Shown here piece by piece: positions 9,151 through 17,836 of a DNA stretch of 64,000 bases. How positions within the stretch are numbered: position 1 is the stretch's first letter; every line of letters begins with the position of its first letter. The stretch is from NCBI GenBank assembly GCA_038114465.1, contig JAYNQW010000007.1:1-64000 (forward strand), written 5' to 3'. Position numbers and translations under genes: made by a program. The stretch is from CALINB01 sp938045325. Lineage in GTDB: Bacteria > Pseudomonadota > Alphaproteobacteria > Rhodospirillales > CALINB01. The notes under the pieces are model-generated. The model did not search any database. It was not told the DNA's origin and saw only the letters and a list, made by a program, of their open reading frames with translations.

Positions 9151-9888
9151 TTAAATCATTGCCATTCCGCCATTAACGTGAATGGTCTGGCCCGTGACGT
9201 AAGCCGCTTCATCGCTGGCCAAATAGACGGCGGCACCGGATACGTCTTCGACTTCACCAAGGCGCCCTGCCGGTATACCCCCAAGCAACCGTTCTTTTTG
9301 ATCATCCGACAGACCATCGGTCATCGCCGTGACGATAAAACCCGGCGCAATACAATTGACAGTAATACCACGAGCGGCAACTTCATGGGCTAAAGCTTTG
9401 CTCATACCGGTCATGCCCGCTTTCGAGGCGGCATAATTCGCCTGACCGGGATTTCCCATGGTGCCGACAACAGAAGTTATGGAAATGATTCGCCCCCAAC
9501 GCGCCTTCATCATCCCGCGCAGGCAGGCCCGCGACAAACGAAAGGCCGCCGTGAGATTCACATCCAAAACCTGCTGCCAATCCTCGTCTTTCATACGCAT
9601 CGCTAGCGTGTCACGGGTTAATCCGGCGTTGTTAATCAAAATATCGATTCCGCCAAGGGCCGCTTCCGTTTCATCAGCTAAATGCTGAGCCCCATCGGGA
9701 TCGGAAAGATTGGCAGGCACTACCGCGACACGATCTTTCAACTCTGCGGCAACAGCCTGCAACGCCTCTTCGCGGGTTCCGCTTAAGGCAACGGCAGCGC
9801 CGCATTCATGTAATGCTTTTGCTATTGCCCCACCGATACCGCCAGATGCGCCCGTAACGAGGGCGCGCTTTCCCGTTAAATCAAACAA
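9151..9888 (-). CDS. fabG: 3-oxoacyl-[acyl-carrier-protein] reductase
   Basis: NADPH-dependent SDR that reduces 3-ketoacyl-ACP. The 245-aa protein has the cofactor motif TGASGGIGGAIA, NNAGLTRD, catalytic Ser in ISITSVVGTMG and an intact YAASKAG (Tyr/Lys). It ends with QTIHVNGGMAMI. The start is TTG 9888 with a good AGGAG. It sits 11 bp after fabD. The complete motif contrasts with the degenerate SDRs at 33454-34952. Confidence 0.96.
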   Translation of the reverse strand: MFDLTGKRALVTGASGGIGGAIAKALHECGAAVALSGTREEALQAVAAELKDRVAVVPANLSDPDGAQHLADETEAALGGIDILINNAGLTRDTLAMRMKDEDWQQVLDVNLTAAFRLSRACLRGMMKARWGRIISITSVVGTMGNPGQANYAASKAGMTGMSKALAHEVAARGITVNCIAPGFIVTAMTDGLSDDQKERLLGGIPAGRLGEVEDVSGAAVYLASDEAAYVTGQTIHVNGGMAMI

Positions 9889-9899
9889 AGGATGTCTCC

Positions 9900-10835
9900 T
9901 TACAAGGTTTTAATAAAGGCTTCGACGTCATCGGGCGTTCCAACGTTCAAGCTTTTAATATCGCGATCGATACGCTTGGTCATGCCGGACAGCACTTTAC
10001 CGGCGCCGATTTCAACCATGGTGTCGACACCGTCTTCTTTCATTTTAAGCACGCCTTCACGCCAGCGCACCCGTTCGGTCACCTGCTCAACCAGTAAATT
10101 CCGAATTTCATCCGGTGATTGAACAGGTGAAGCGGTGACGTTAGCGACCAACGGCACCACCGGTGCATTCATATTGACACTGGCCAAGGCTTCGGCCATG
10201 ACATCCGCAGCTGGCGCCATCAAGGGGCAATGAAACGGTGCACTCACCGGTAAGAGAATGCTCCTTTTCGCCCCACGCCCGGCGGCAAGTTCAACCGCAC
10301 GCTCGACGGCTTCTTTCGAGCCGCTGACAACGACCTGCCCAGGCGCATTGTCATTGGCAACCGTGCACACTTCGCCGGCTTCCTCGGCAACAGCAATAGC
10401 ATCGTCTAAATCAAGTCCCAGCAAAGCGGCCATTGCACCCTCTCCGACCGGCACGGCCTTTTGCATGGCTTGGCCACGCGTCTTTAATAGCGTTGCCGCC
10501 TCGGCTAACGAGAAAGTTCCCGCGACAGCCAGCGCTGCGTATTCACCCAAGGAATGGCCGGCAATAAAGTTAGCCGCTTCAGAAACATTCAATCCGGCTT
10601 CTTTTTCCAAGACTCGGTAAACGGCCACGCTAACGGCCATTATCGCCGGCTGAGCATTTTCCGTCAGCGTGAGATCGTCTTCCGGCCCTTCGAACATGAT
10701 TTTTGTTAGATGCTGATTGAGCGTATCGTCGACTTCTTCAAAAACCTGCCGGGCCACCGGAGAGGCTTCTGCCAAGGCCTGCCCCATACCGACTTGTTGG
10801 GAGGCTTGGCCGGGAAAAATAAAAGCGCGCGTCAT
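9900..10835 (-). CDS. fabD: Malonyl-CoA:ACP transacylase
   Basis: Transfers malonyl groups from CoA to ACP. The 311-aa protein has the N-terminal FPGQASQQVGMG, the nucleophilic Ser in GHSLGEYAAL (about residue 95), Arg/His partners in the VSAPFHCPLM segment, and a C-terminal EIGAGKVLSGMTKRI. A clear AAGGAAAT Shine-Dalgarno precedes ATG 10835. It is the first gene of the minus-strand fab block; its promoter must lie in the 320-bp divergent region shared with rpsF. Confidence 0.96.
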   Translation of the reverse strand: MTRAFIFPGQASQQVGMGQALAEASPVARQVFEEVDDTLNQHLTKIMFEGPEDDLTLTENAQPAIMAVSVAVYRVLEKEAGLNVSEAANFIAGHSLGEYAALAVAGTFSLAEAATLLKTRGQAMQKAVPVGEGAMAALLGLDLDDAIAVAEEAGEVCTVANDNAPGQVVVSGSKEAVERAVELAAGRGAKRSILLPVSAPFHCPLMAPAADVMAEALASVNMNAPVVPLVANVTASPVQSPDEIRNLLVEQVTERVRWREGVLKMKEDGVDTMVEIGAGKVLSGMTKRIDRDIKSLNVGTPDDVEAFIKTL

Positions 10836-11027
10836 GATTTCCTTCGGAAAAACCCGGATTTACCCGGAAATTGATTAAGATCGGCAGCCCGATAGAACCG
10901 CCGGGAGACCATCCCTGTCTAGCACCCAGGACCGTAACAGGGCAAGAACGGGGCGGTCCGCGGGAGACTTCCGCTGACACGGCCTATTTTGCCTGTTTTC
11001 GGGATATTTCCCTGCCCGGACAAGCGC

Positions 11028-11055
11028 TTGCACTGATTCTAGGGATGTGTATAGT
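11028..11055 (+). promoter_or_regulatory. Candidate rpsF operon promoter
   Basis: TTGCAC (11028-11033), a 16-bp spacer and TATAGT (11050-11055), preceded by CTTG as in alphaproteobacterial -35 elements. It places transcription start near 11062, giving a leader of about 95 nt before the rpsF ATG. Confidence 0.5.
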
Positions 11056-11074
11056 GCGCCGCACACAGCTCCTT

Positions 11075-11131
11075 GCCAAAGCGATTGCTGCGTAACTTTA
11101 AGGTTTGCGCTTTGGCTATGCCCTGAAGGGC
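11075..11131 (+). promoter_or_regulatory. Structured leader of rpsF-rpsR (candidate S6:S18 autoregulatory site)
   Basis: A perfect 9-bp stem, GCCAAAGCG (11075-11083) with CGCTTTGGC (11108-11116), encloses a 24-nt loop. A second hairpin GCCC-TGAA-GGGC (11120-11131) follows immediately and ends about 15 nt before the Shine-Dalgarno. Bacterial rpsF leaders are known to carry a binding motif for the S6:S18 complex. Position and operon fit, but I cannot confirm the characteristic CCG bulge by eye. Confidence 0.4.
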
Positions 11132-11155
11132 TGAGACAAGCCATGAGGAGGACAT

Positions 11156-11632
11156 ATGTCTTATTATGAAAGCGTGTTTCTTGCGCGTCCGGATATTACG
11201 GCCGAACAGGTCGAGGGGCTCGCAGATTCATTTACCAAATCACTTGAAGATCAAGGCGGTAAAGTCGTTTCCCGGGAAAACTGGGGACTGCGCAATCTTG
11301 CCTATCGCATTAAGAAAAACCGCAAAGCCCATTACATCATGCTGAATATTGATGCACCGGGTCCGGCTATCCATGAAATGGAACGCCTGATGCGGCTGAA
11401 TGAAGATGTCATGCGCTATATGACGATTAAGGTCGATGAATTAAACGACGGCCCGTCAGTGGTCATGCAAAACAAATCAAGTCGCGATGAACGCCCGCGC
11501 CGGGATAATCGGGAGCGTGACGATTCAGCTGAAGCGTTAATGCGCGCTGAAACGGATTTTAAAGAGGCCGACGATGCGACGGTCGATGCCAGCGGCAGTG
11601 ATGCTGAAGGTGATAAAGGAGATGAGTCATGA
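11156..11632 (+). CDS. rpsF: 30S ribosomal protein bS6
   Basis: Component of the 30S platform that binds with bS18. The 158-aa protein starts YYESVFLARPDITAEQVEGL and has the conserved GLRNLAYRIKKNRKAHY. The core ends near residue 100 and is followed by a charged, Arg/Asp-rich tail (RDERPRRDNRERDD...) of ~55 residues. C-terminal extensions of S6 are common in Alphaproteobacteria. AGGAGG precedes the ATG. It overlaps rpsR by 4 bp. Confidence 0.97.
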   Translation: MSYYESVFLARPDITAEQVEGLADSFTKSLEDQGGKVVSRENWGLRNLAYRIKKNRKAHYIMLNIDAPGPAIHEMERLMRLNEDVMRYMTIKVDELNDGPSVVMQNKSSRDERPRRDNRERDDSAEALMRAETDFKEADDATVDASGSDAEGDKGDES

Positions 11633-11874
11633 GTGAAGAAAGAGGCGGTGGGCGCAGGCCTTTTTTTCGGCGCCGTAAATCATGCCCCTTCACGGGACCG
11701 AACGCGCAGAAAATCGACTACAAGGATACGAAACTCTTGCAACGTTATGTATCTGAACGGGGCAAGATCGTACCGAGCCGGATAACAGCCGTATCGGCGA
11801 AGAAACAACGGGTATTATCGCAAGCCATTAAACGGGCCCGGTACTTGGCATTATTGCCTTATGTTGTGAAGTAG
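11629..11874 (+). CDS. rpsR: 30S ribosomal protein bS18
   Basis: Small-subunit platform protein partnering with bS6. The 81-aa basic protein has FFRRRKSCPFTGPNAQKIDYKD, followed by LLQRYVSERGKIVPSRITAV, the diagnostic block. It overlaps rpsF by 4 bp (translational coupling). Confidence 0.97.
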   Translation: MSEERGGGRRPFFRRRKSCPFTGPNAQKIDYKDTKLLQRYVSERGKIVPSRITAVSAKKQRVLSQAIKRARYLALLPYVVK

Positions 11875-11916
11875 CATGATCGACCGGCAGTTAAACGGCC
11901 GGCCGAAGCTCGGAAA

Positions 11917-12873
11917 ATGATGAACAAAGACACCCTGATAGCAATTGGCGCAGGCAGTTTAAGCGCCGTCGCGGCGCTGACATTCCAGCAAAAAGCGCCG
12001 GGCGGATTGGTCTTTGCCTATTTCGCCCCCTTGCCGCTGATGCTTATTGGCTTAAGCCTCGGCGCCGTAACGGGAACGATTTCGGCGATCGCCGGCGTCA
12101 TTACATCGGCTTTGCTTGGCGGTTTGGTGGCATCGGCCCTGTTTGCCGTGCTGCATGCATTTCCGGCGTGGATCATTACCCGGCAATCACTTCTTAAGCA
12201 GCAAACACCCAACGGTCAGGTGCAATGGTACCCGATCGGTAACATCATCAGCCTTCTCGCATTGATGGCGGCATTTATGCTGACCATGGTGGCGATCGCC
12301 GAGTGGCAAAATCTTGACACTCTTCGGCAAAATTTTTCACGGCAATTCGATCAGACACTCGCTGTTTGGCTGCCGACGTTGACCGATCCTCAGCGGGCCG
12401 GCCTGGTAACAATGTTTATTATGATATTTCCGGCGTTAATTGCCACATCGTGGCTTTTTATGACCGTCATCAACGGCATTATTGCTCAATCCATTCTCGT
12501 AAAAATGGATAAGAATTTACGCCCCCGGCCGGTTTATTCCGCTTTAGCCCTGCCCGAATGGCATTCATGGGCCGTTGTTTCGGCTGCCTGTCTCGCGTTG
12601 CTGGGCAGCGGCAATCTGGAATTTATGGGACGCACTCTCGCGATTATCTTTTCCGTACCGTTCTTTTTTGTCGGTCTCGCGGTAGTCCACCGGTTAGCAC
12701 GTCATTTGACGTTTCCGGGGTTACTCCTCGCGGCAGTTTATATTTCGATATTTCTTTCACTATGGGCCGCATTGGTCGTCGCCATTATCGGGGTGATCGA
12801 ACAATGGTTCGGCTTGCGCCATCGGTTGCCGGCCCATAGACCCAACACCGGGTCAAATCAGGAGGACGAGTAA
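11917..12873 (+). CDS. DUF2232-type integral membrane protein
   Basis: Polytopic inner-membrane protein of unknown function, 318 aa with about eight hydrophobic segments spread over the whole length (for example LIAIGAGSLSAVAALTF, LMLIGLSLGAVTGTISAIAG, IFSVPFFFVGLAVVHRL). The position between rpsR and rplI is where Alphaproteobacteria commonly carry a DUF2232 protein, and the composition fits. The stop shares one base with the rplI start. Function cannot be inferred beyond a conserved link to the ribosomal-protein operon. Confidence 0.85.
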   Translation: MMNKDTLIAIGAGSLSAVAALTFQQKAPGGLVFAYFAPLPLMLIGLSLGAVTGTISAIAGVITSALLGGLVASALFAVLHAFPAWIITRQSLLKQQTPNGQVQWYPIGNIISLLALMAAFMLTMVAIAEWQNLDTLRQNFSRQFDQTLAVWLPTLTDPQRAGLVTMFIMIFPALIATSWLFMTVINGIIAQSILVKMDKNLRPRPVYSALALPEWHSWAVVSAACLALLGSGNLEFMGRTLAIIFSVPFFFVGLAVVHRLARHLTFPGLLLAAVYISIFLSLWAALVVAIIGVIEQWFGLRHRLPAHRPNTGSNQEDE

Positions 12874-13559
12874 TGCAAGTAATACTTTTAGAACGAATAG
12901 AAAAATTGGGGCAAATGGGCGACGTCGTGAACGTGAAAGCCGGATTTGCCAGGAATTTTCTGTTGCCTCAACAAAAAGCCTTACGGGCGACTGAAGAAAA
13001 TATCAGCACCTTCGAAGCGCAAAAAGCAATGCTCGAAGCCGAGAACGCAAAACGCCGGGATTCGGCGTCAACAGATGCCGAAAAAGTGGAAGGCATGTTT
13101 GTGCCGCTCATCCGCCAAGCTGGTGATGCGGGTCAATTGTACGGTTCGGTGAACGCACGTGATATCGCGAATGAAATCAGCACCTCTGGTATTAACGTCG
13201 ATAAACGTCAAGTCCGCCTCGATCAGCCAATCAAAGCCCTCGGCTTATATCCCATTCGCATTGATCTGCATCCGGAAGTCAGCGTGACAGTAACGGCTAA
13301 CGTGGCCCGTTCGGCGGAAGAAGCCGCGATGCAAGAAAAAACCGGTCAGGCTGTGGTTCGTACCGAGGACGGTGAAGTCGAACAGGCCGCACCTGAAGAG
13401 GTTGAAGCAGAAAAAATATTCGAAAACCCAGAAGAAGAAACTAAAAAATTGGCCGAGCAAACTGCTGAAACGACGGATGCAGCCGGTACGGAAGAAACGT
13501 CCGCCGAAACCGTTGAATCAGGTGAATCCGAAAAAGACACTGAAAAATCAAGCAGCTAA
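12873..13559 (+). CDS. rplI: 50S ribosomal protein bL9 with long acidic C-terminal extension
   Basis: Large-subunit protein spanning from the L1 stalk. The N-domain has MQVILLERIEKLGQMGDVVNVKAGFARNFLLP (split here for length: VILLERIEKLGQMG and VKAGFARNFLLP), and the C-domain has LFGSVN-like QLYGSVNARDIANEI and HPEVSVTVTANVARS. The usual length is ~150 aa. This one is 228 aa with a ~75-residue tail dominated by Glu, Ala and Thr (EEVEAEKIFENPEEETKKL...). GGAGG lies 8 bp before the ATG, and a strong terminator follows. Confidence 0.96.
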   Translation: MQVILLERIEKLGQMGDVVNVKAGFARNFLLPQQKALRATEENISTFEAQKAMLEAENAKRRDSASTDAEKVEGMFVPLIRQAGDAGQLYGSVNARDIANEISTSGINVDKRQVRLDQPIKALGLYPIRIDLHPEVSVTVTANVARSAEEAAMQEKTGQAVVRTEDGEVEQAAPEEVEAEKIFENPEEETKKLAEQTAETTDAAGTEETSAETVESGESEKDTEKSSS

Positions 13560-13580
13560 AACACCTTACTCCTGATTAAT

Positions 13581-13610
13581 AAAAACGGCGCGTTGAACGC
13601 GCCGTTTTTT
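13581..13610 (+). terminator. Rho-independent terminator of the rpsF-rplI operon
   Basis: GC-rich stem ACGGCGCG/CGCGCCGT extended by A/T pairs (13581-13592 with 13598-13610), 5-nt loop TTGAA and a run of six T. It lies 22 bp after the rplI stop. Confidence 0.92.
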
Positions 13611-13727
13611 GTTGCGCAGCCGAAATATAAAAATTTGTCAAAAATGAGCCACATCAATTCGAGCCATGATATAATAATGGATAATTAAAAAACGATAAAA
13701 TCAATTGCACGGGAGCACCCAGGGATC

Positions 13728-14966
13728 ATGCTGCTGAGCAAATTGCTTGTTCGTTTAATTCAACGCGGCACGCTGAACGTGATCGACGCGTTCGGTGAAA
13801 TTCACGTTTTTGGCCAAGGTGAACCAACCGTCACCATTCAGCTAAATGACCGCTCCCTCCATTGGAAACTTTTCGTCAATCCGCTGCTTTATGCCGGCGA
13901 AGCGTACATGGACGAAAGCCTAACAGTCGTCGAGGGATCGCTTTACGACTTTATCGCCCTGGTCGGCATGAACCGCGTTCACACCAACCCTCACCCTGTT
14001 TCCCGCCTGACGGCATTAGGTTACCGGCTTTTAAAAAGGCTGCATCAATGGAACACAGCCCGGCGGGCACAGCGGAATGTCTCCCATCATTATGATTTAT
14101 CCAGGGAGTTTTATGATCTTTTCCTCGACCCTAAGCGTCAATATTCCTGCGCCTATTATCCGAACGGCGATGAAGATCTCGAAACCGCACAAATGAAGAA
14201 GATTCAATTGATCGCTTCCAAACTTCTAATCAAGCCAGGGCACAATGTTCTCGATATCGGCTCAGGCTGGGGCGGCCTATCGCTTTATCTCGCAAAAAAA
14301 TTTGACTGCAACGTAACCGGCCTCACGTTATCGAAAGAGCAGTTTGACTACGCCATACCCCGTGCCCGAAATGCCGGACTGGCTGAAAAAACCCATTATC
14401 ATTTGCGTGATTATCGGCAACAAACCGGGCATTTTGACAGGATTGTTTCGATCGGCATGTTCGAACATGTCGGCGTCAATCATTACGGCGAATACTTTGC
14501 AAAAGTCTCTGACTTGCTGACGGATCATGGTGTTGCCCTGGTCCATACCATCGGGCGCAGTGACGGTCCGGGCATTACCAACCGTTGGATTCAAAAATAT
14601 ATTTTTCCCGGCGGTTATATTCCGGCACTTTCTGAAATTGTGCAGGCCATCGAGAAAAGCGGCTTGATTATCACCGATTTAGAAGTGCTGAGAATTCATT
14701 ACGCCAAAACACTGCGTCATTGGCGTGAAAGCTTTATGGCCAATTGGGGTCAAGCGGCCACACTATATGACAAACGGTTTTGCCGCATGTGGGAGTTTTA
14801 TCTAGCTGCCAGTGAAGCCAGTTTTCATTATATGGATAATGTCGTTTTCCAAATCCAAATGGCAAAACGTCATGACGCCGTGCCGCTGGCCCGCGACTAC
14901 ATTATTGACCGCCAGCGCGAATCAAACCGAGAATACCGTACCCGATCAGGATCACAGGCCGCCTGA
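13728..14966 (+). CDS. cfa: Cyclopropane-fatty-acyl-phospholipid synthase family methyltransferase
   Basis: SAM-dependent enzyme that adds a methylene across acyl-chain double bonds of membrane phospholipids, or a close relative acting on lipids. The 412-aa protein has an N-terminal lipid-binding-like domain (residues 1-120). Motif I is VLDIGSGWGGLSLYLAKKF (about 170-190), followed by VTGLTLSKEQ and the family motif SIGMFEHVGVNHYGEYF. HTIGRS and YIFPGGYIPALSEI also fit. Its own upstream region (13611-13727) is AT-rich with a TATAAT hexamer at 13670-13675. Single gene unit. Confidence 0.88.
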   Translation: MLLSKLLVRLIQRGTLNVIDAFGEIHVFGQGEPTVTIQLNDRSLHWKLFVNPLLYAGEAYMDESLTVVEGSLYDFIALVGMNRVHTNPHPVSRLTALGYRLLKRLHQWNTARRAQRNVSHHYDLSREFYDLFLDPKRQYSCAYYPNGDEDLETAQMKKIQLIASKLLIKPGHNVLDIGSGWGGLSLYLAKKFDCNVTGLTLSKEQFDYAIPRARNAGLAEKTHYHLRDYRQQTGHFDRIVSIGMFEHVGVNHYGEYFAKVSDLLTDHGVALVHTIGRSDGPGITNRWIQKYIFPGGYIPALSEIVQAIEKSGLIITDLEVLRIHYAKTLRHWRESFMANWGQAATLYDKRFCRMWEFYLAASEASFHYMDNVVFQIQMAKRHDAVPLARDYIIDRQRESNREYRTRSGSQAA

Positions 14967-15021
14967 CCGGCCCCGATATCGGTTTTTTTTCAGAAACTTT
15001 CGGTTATCCCATCTTCGCACG

Positions 15022-15050
15022 TTATTAACATGGGGTGGATAACTTATACT
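15022..15050 (+). promoter_or_regulatory. Candidate dnaB promoter containing a DnaA-box-like sequence
   Basis: TTATTA (15022-15027), 17-bp spacer and TATACT (15045-15050), about 20 bp upstream of the dnaB ATG. The spacer contains GGTGGATAA (15034-15042), the reverse complement of TTATCCACC, which differs from the DnaA box TTATCCACA at one position. A second partial match (TTATCCCAT, 15004-15012) lies just upstream in the opposite orientation. Confidence 0.4.
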
Positions 15051-15069
15051 TGGCATAGTCTCAGCAGCC

Positions 15070-16677
15070 ATGGCGACAGTAAGCATAGCAACAGCCGCAC
15101 CCGACGAATCGACTGAATCAGGCGCCTCCTACAGAACGCTCCCGCACAACCTTGAGGCGGAGAAGGCGTTGCTTGGCGCGATTTTCGTCGACAACCGTGC
15201 CTATGAGCGGGTTTCAGACTTCCTGCACGCCGAACATTTCTTTCTGCCGGTTCATACGAAAATCTTCGAAGCCTGCGAACGCCTGATCGAACGCGGCCAA
15301 ATGGCTGATCCGGTCACGCTGAAACCGTATTTCGAACAAAACGACATGCTTGCCGATATTGGCGGGCCGGCCTATCTGGTGGATCTCGCCGAAGCCGCCG
15401 TCACGATCATCAACGCCGGTGAGTACGGCCGCATCATCTATGACCTGCACCTCAAGCGCGAGCTAGTCACCCTCGGCGAAGACATGGTCAACCGGGTTTA
15501 CAGCAATGAGATCGATGAAGGGGCCGCCCAGCAGATCGAAGTCGCCGAGCAGCACCTTTACGACCTCGCCACCGCAGGTGAATACGGCGGTGGTTTCGAA
15601 GCCTTTAAGGATTCGATCATTAAAGCCGTACAAATGGCCGAAGCCGCCCATAAGCGTGACGGGGCCCTCGCCGGCGTGACGACCGGCCTTGTCGATCTCG
15701 ACAAATTGTTGGGCGGTCTGCATCCGTCCGATCTGATTATTCTCGCCGGCCGCCCTTCCATGGGCAAAACGGCGCTCGCGACCAACATCGCCTACAACGC
15801 CGCTTATTCGTATTTACAATCGAATGGTCAAGAAGGTGCTGTCGTCGGTTTCTTTTCGCTTGAAATGTCGTCCGAGCAACTCGCTTCACGCATTATCACG
15901 GAGCAAATTAATATTTCCTCCGATCGCATGCGTAAGGGTGAATTATCCTCTGATGAATTCAGCAAATTGGTTGTTGCCAGTCAGGAGTTGCACCGCGTTC
16001 CGTTTTTCATCGACGATACGCCCGCCCTCTCCGTGAGCGCGCTTCGGACCCGCGCACGGCGCCTGAAGCGTCAGCACAACCTCGGTATGATCGTGATCGA
16101 TTACTTGCAACTGGTGAACCCGAGCCACGGCTCACGCAGCGACGGCCGGGTGCAGGAAGTCTCCGAAATCACCCGGGGCCTCAAAACCCTTGCCAAGGAA
16201 TTGAACGTACCGGTTATCGCCCTATCGCAGCTGTCACGCCAGGTCGAACAACGCGATGATAAGCGCCCTCAGCTTTCCGATTTGCGCGAATCAGGGTCGA
16301 TTGAGCAGGATTCCGATGTCGTCATGTTCATTTTCCGCGAGGAGTATTATCTGGAACGGGGTGCGCCGGCCCAAAGCCAGCATGAAAACGACGAACACTA
16401 CATGAAGAAAGTCGAGCGGTGGGAGCAGCGCCTCATCGAAACCCGCAACTTGGCCGAAATCAATGTCGCGAAACAACGTCACGGCCCCATTGGCACCGTT
16501 AAGCTTCACTTTGAGGGAATGTACACACGATTTTCAAATTGGGATCACGGTCATTCTGACCAAACCTCAATGTATCGACCGCCCGAGCCGGCTGCCGCCG
16601 TCCCGCCACCGCCCACTGGAGGGTACTCTCAGCCTGAACCGCCGCCAGAATCGTCCGACGACGACATCCCCCTTTAA
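15070..16677 (+). CDS. dnaB: Replicative DNA helicase DnaB
   Basis: Hexameric 5'-3' helicase of the replication fork. The 535-aa protein has the N-terminal primase-interacting domain (LPHNLEAEKALLGAIFVDN), Walker A GRPSMGKTALA (about residue 235) and Walker B IVIDYLQLV. H3/H4 motifs (SQLSRQVEQRDDKRPQLSDL and SGSIEQDSDVVMFIFREEYY) are also present. The tail is Pro-rich (PPEPAAAVPPPPTGG), a low-complexity extension beyond the core. Base composition is richer in G+C than the preceding genes. alr follows after 41 bp. Confidence 0.96.
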   Translation: MATVSIATAAPDESTESGASYRTLPHNLEAEKALLGAIFVDNRAYERVSDFLHAEHFFLPVHTKIFEACERLIERGQMADPVTLKPYFEQNDMLADIGGPAYLVDLAEAAVTIINAGEYGRIIYDLHLKRELVTLGEDMVNRVYSNEIDEGAAQQIEVAEQHLYDLATAGEYGGGFEAFKDSIIKAVQMAEAAHKRDGALAGVTTGLVDLDKLLGGLHPSDLIILAGRPSMGKTALATNIAYNAAYSYLQSNGQEGAVVGFFSLEMSSEQLASRIITEQINISSDRMRKGELSSDEFSKLVVASQELHRVPFFIDDTPALSVSALRTRARRLKRQHNLGMIVIDYLQLVNPSHGSRSDGRVQEVSEITRGLKTLAKELNVPVIALSQLSRQVEQRDDKRPQLSDLRESGSIEQDSDVVMFIFREEYYLERGAPAQSQHENDEHYMKKVERWEQRLIETRNLAEINVAKQRHGPIGTVKLHFEGMYTRFSNWDHGHSDQTSMYRPPEPAAAVPPPPTGGYSQPEPPPESSDDDIPL

Positions 16678-16718
16678 AAATCCTTTGACGCGCGCGCCTG
16701 CCCGGCCAAGGATACCTC

Positions 16719-17831
16719 ATGACAAATTCAAAGACTTTCGGCGCTCGCCTCACCATTGATCTCGATGCGATTGTTGAGAACTACAAACTTCTACGTGGCA
16801 CATTCACCGGCGAAGAATGCGCCGGTGTCGTCAAGGCGAATGCCTACGGCCTCGGTGCCGATCACGTTGCGCCGACCCTATACCAAGCAGGGTGCAAAAC
16901 TTTTTTTGTCGCCCATCTGAATGAAGGAATTGCGTTGCGCGGCATCTTGCCGGAAGCCGACATTCATATTCTTAACGGCCCCCTGCCCGGCAGCGAAAGT
17001 TATTTCGCCGAACACCGCCTCGTGCCGGTTCTGAATAGCCTTGGTGCCATCGAAGCCTGGAAACATTTTGCACAATCTCAAAACGGGCGAAACATTCCGC
17101 CGTCAGATATTCACCTCGATTCCGGTATGTTGCGCCTCGGCCTGCCGCCGGATGAAATCAACCGGCTCATACAAGAACCCGAACGGCTCGACGGCGTCAC
17201 GGTTAATTACTTCTTAAGTCACTTAGCTTGCGCGACCGAACTCGAGAATCCACTCAATCAACAACACCTCGAATCGTTTTTGTCGGATGTAAAGATATTA
17301 CCGGAAACAAAAAAATCGTTTTGCGGCTCGTCCGCCATTTTCATCAGCCCCGAATTTCATTTTGATTTAGCCCGCCCGGGGGCCGCTTTGTACGGCATCA
17401 ATCCGCTTCCCGGCCGGCCCAATCCGATGCGCCAAGTCGTTCGTTTGCAAGGGAAAATCCTGCAAGTGCGTGACGTTGACACCCCCCAGACCGTTGGCTA
17501 TGGTGCGACACACCGGGTCACCCGGAAAGGAAAAATCGCTACAGTAGCCGTGGGTTACGCCGACGGCTTTTTCCGTTCTTTAAGCAATTGCGGTTGCGGA
17601 TATGTCGGCGACATCCGAGTACCAATCGTGGGACGCGTATCAATGGACCTCATCACACTTGATGTTACCGAAGTCCCCGAACAGCAACTTCAAACCGGCA
17701 GGCTGATCGATTTGATCGGCCCCCACTACGATATCGATGCCATTGCCGAAGACGCCGGCACGATCGGCTATGAAGTCCTCACGGCAATGGGCTCACGTTA
17801 CGAGCGTGTCTACAGCAGCAATAACGGATAA
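16719..17831 (+). CDS. alr: Alanine racemase
   Basis: PLP enzyme interconverting L- and D-alanine for peptidoglycan. The 370-aa protein has the PLP lysine in VVKANAYGLGADH (about residue 40), HLDSGMLRLGL, LARPGAALYGINPLP, and the second catalytic Tyr region in VGYGATHRVTRKGKIATV. The C-terminal GRVSMDLITLDVT is followed by GTIGYEVLTAMGSRYERVY. Being next to dnaB and mlaE is common in this class. Confidence 0.94.
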   Translation: MTNSKTFGARLTIDLDAIVENYKLLRGTFTGEECAGVVKANAYGLGADHVAPTLYQAGCKTFFVAHLNEGIALRGILPEADIHILNGPLPGSESYFAEHRLVPVLNSLGAIEAWKHFAQSQNGRNIPPSDIHLDSGMLRLGLPPDEINRLIQEPERLDGVTVNYFLSHLACATELENPLNQQHLESFLSDVKILPETKKSFCGSSAIFISPEFHFDLARPGAALYGINPLPGRPNPMRQVVRLQGKILQVRDVDTPQTVGYGATHRVTRKGKIATVAVGYADGFFRSLSNCGCGYVGDIRVPIVGRVSMDLITLDVTEVPEQQLQTGRLIDLIGPHYDIDAIAEDAGTIGYEVLTAMGSRYERVYSSNNG

Positions 17832-17836
17832 CGGTA

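Larger units (their letters stand above)
10836..11155. other. Divergent intergenic region fabD / rpsF
   Basis: 320 bp without a convincing gene. The rpsF side contains a sigma70-like promoter (11028-11055) and a strong leader hairpin (11075-11116). The fabD side contains two CCGGG elements separated by TAAAT just before the fabD Shine-Dalgarno, but no promoter that I would defend. Short open frames here on both strands lack Shine-Dalgarno sequences and family features. Confidence 0.6.

Noticed and set aside
11041..11155. Short minus-strand frame between fabD and rpsF as a gene
   Set aside because: It covers the rpsF promoter and leader, has no Shine-Dalgarno and no recognisable features.
14967..15000. 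Hairpin with T-run after cfa (CCGATATCGG then eight T)
   Set aside because: The palindrome leaves no room for a loop; the alternative 4-bp stem is too weak to call a terminator.
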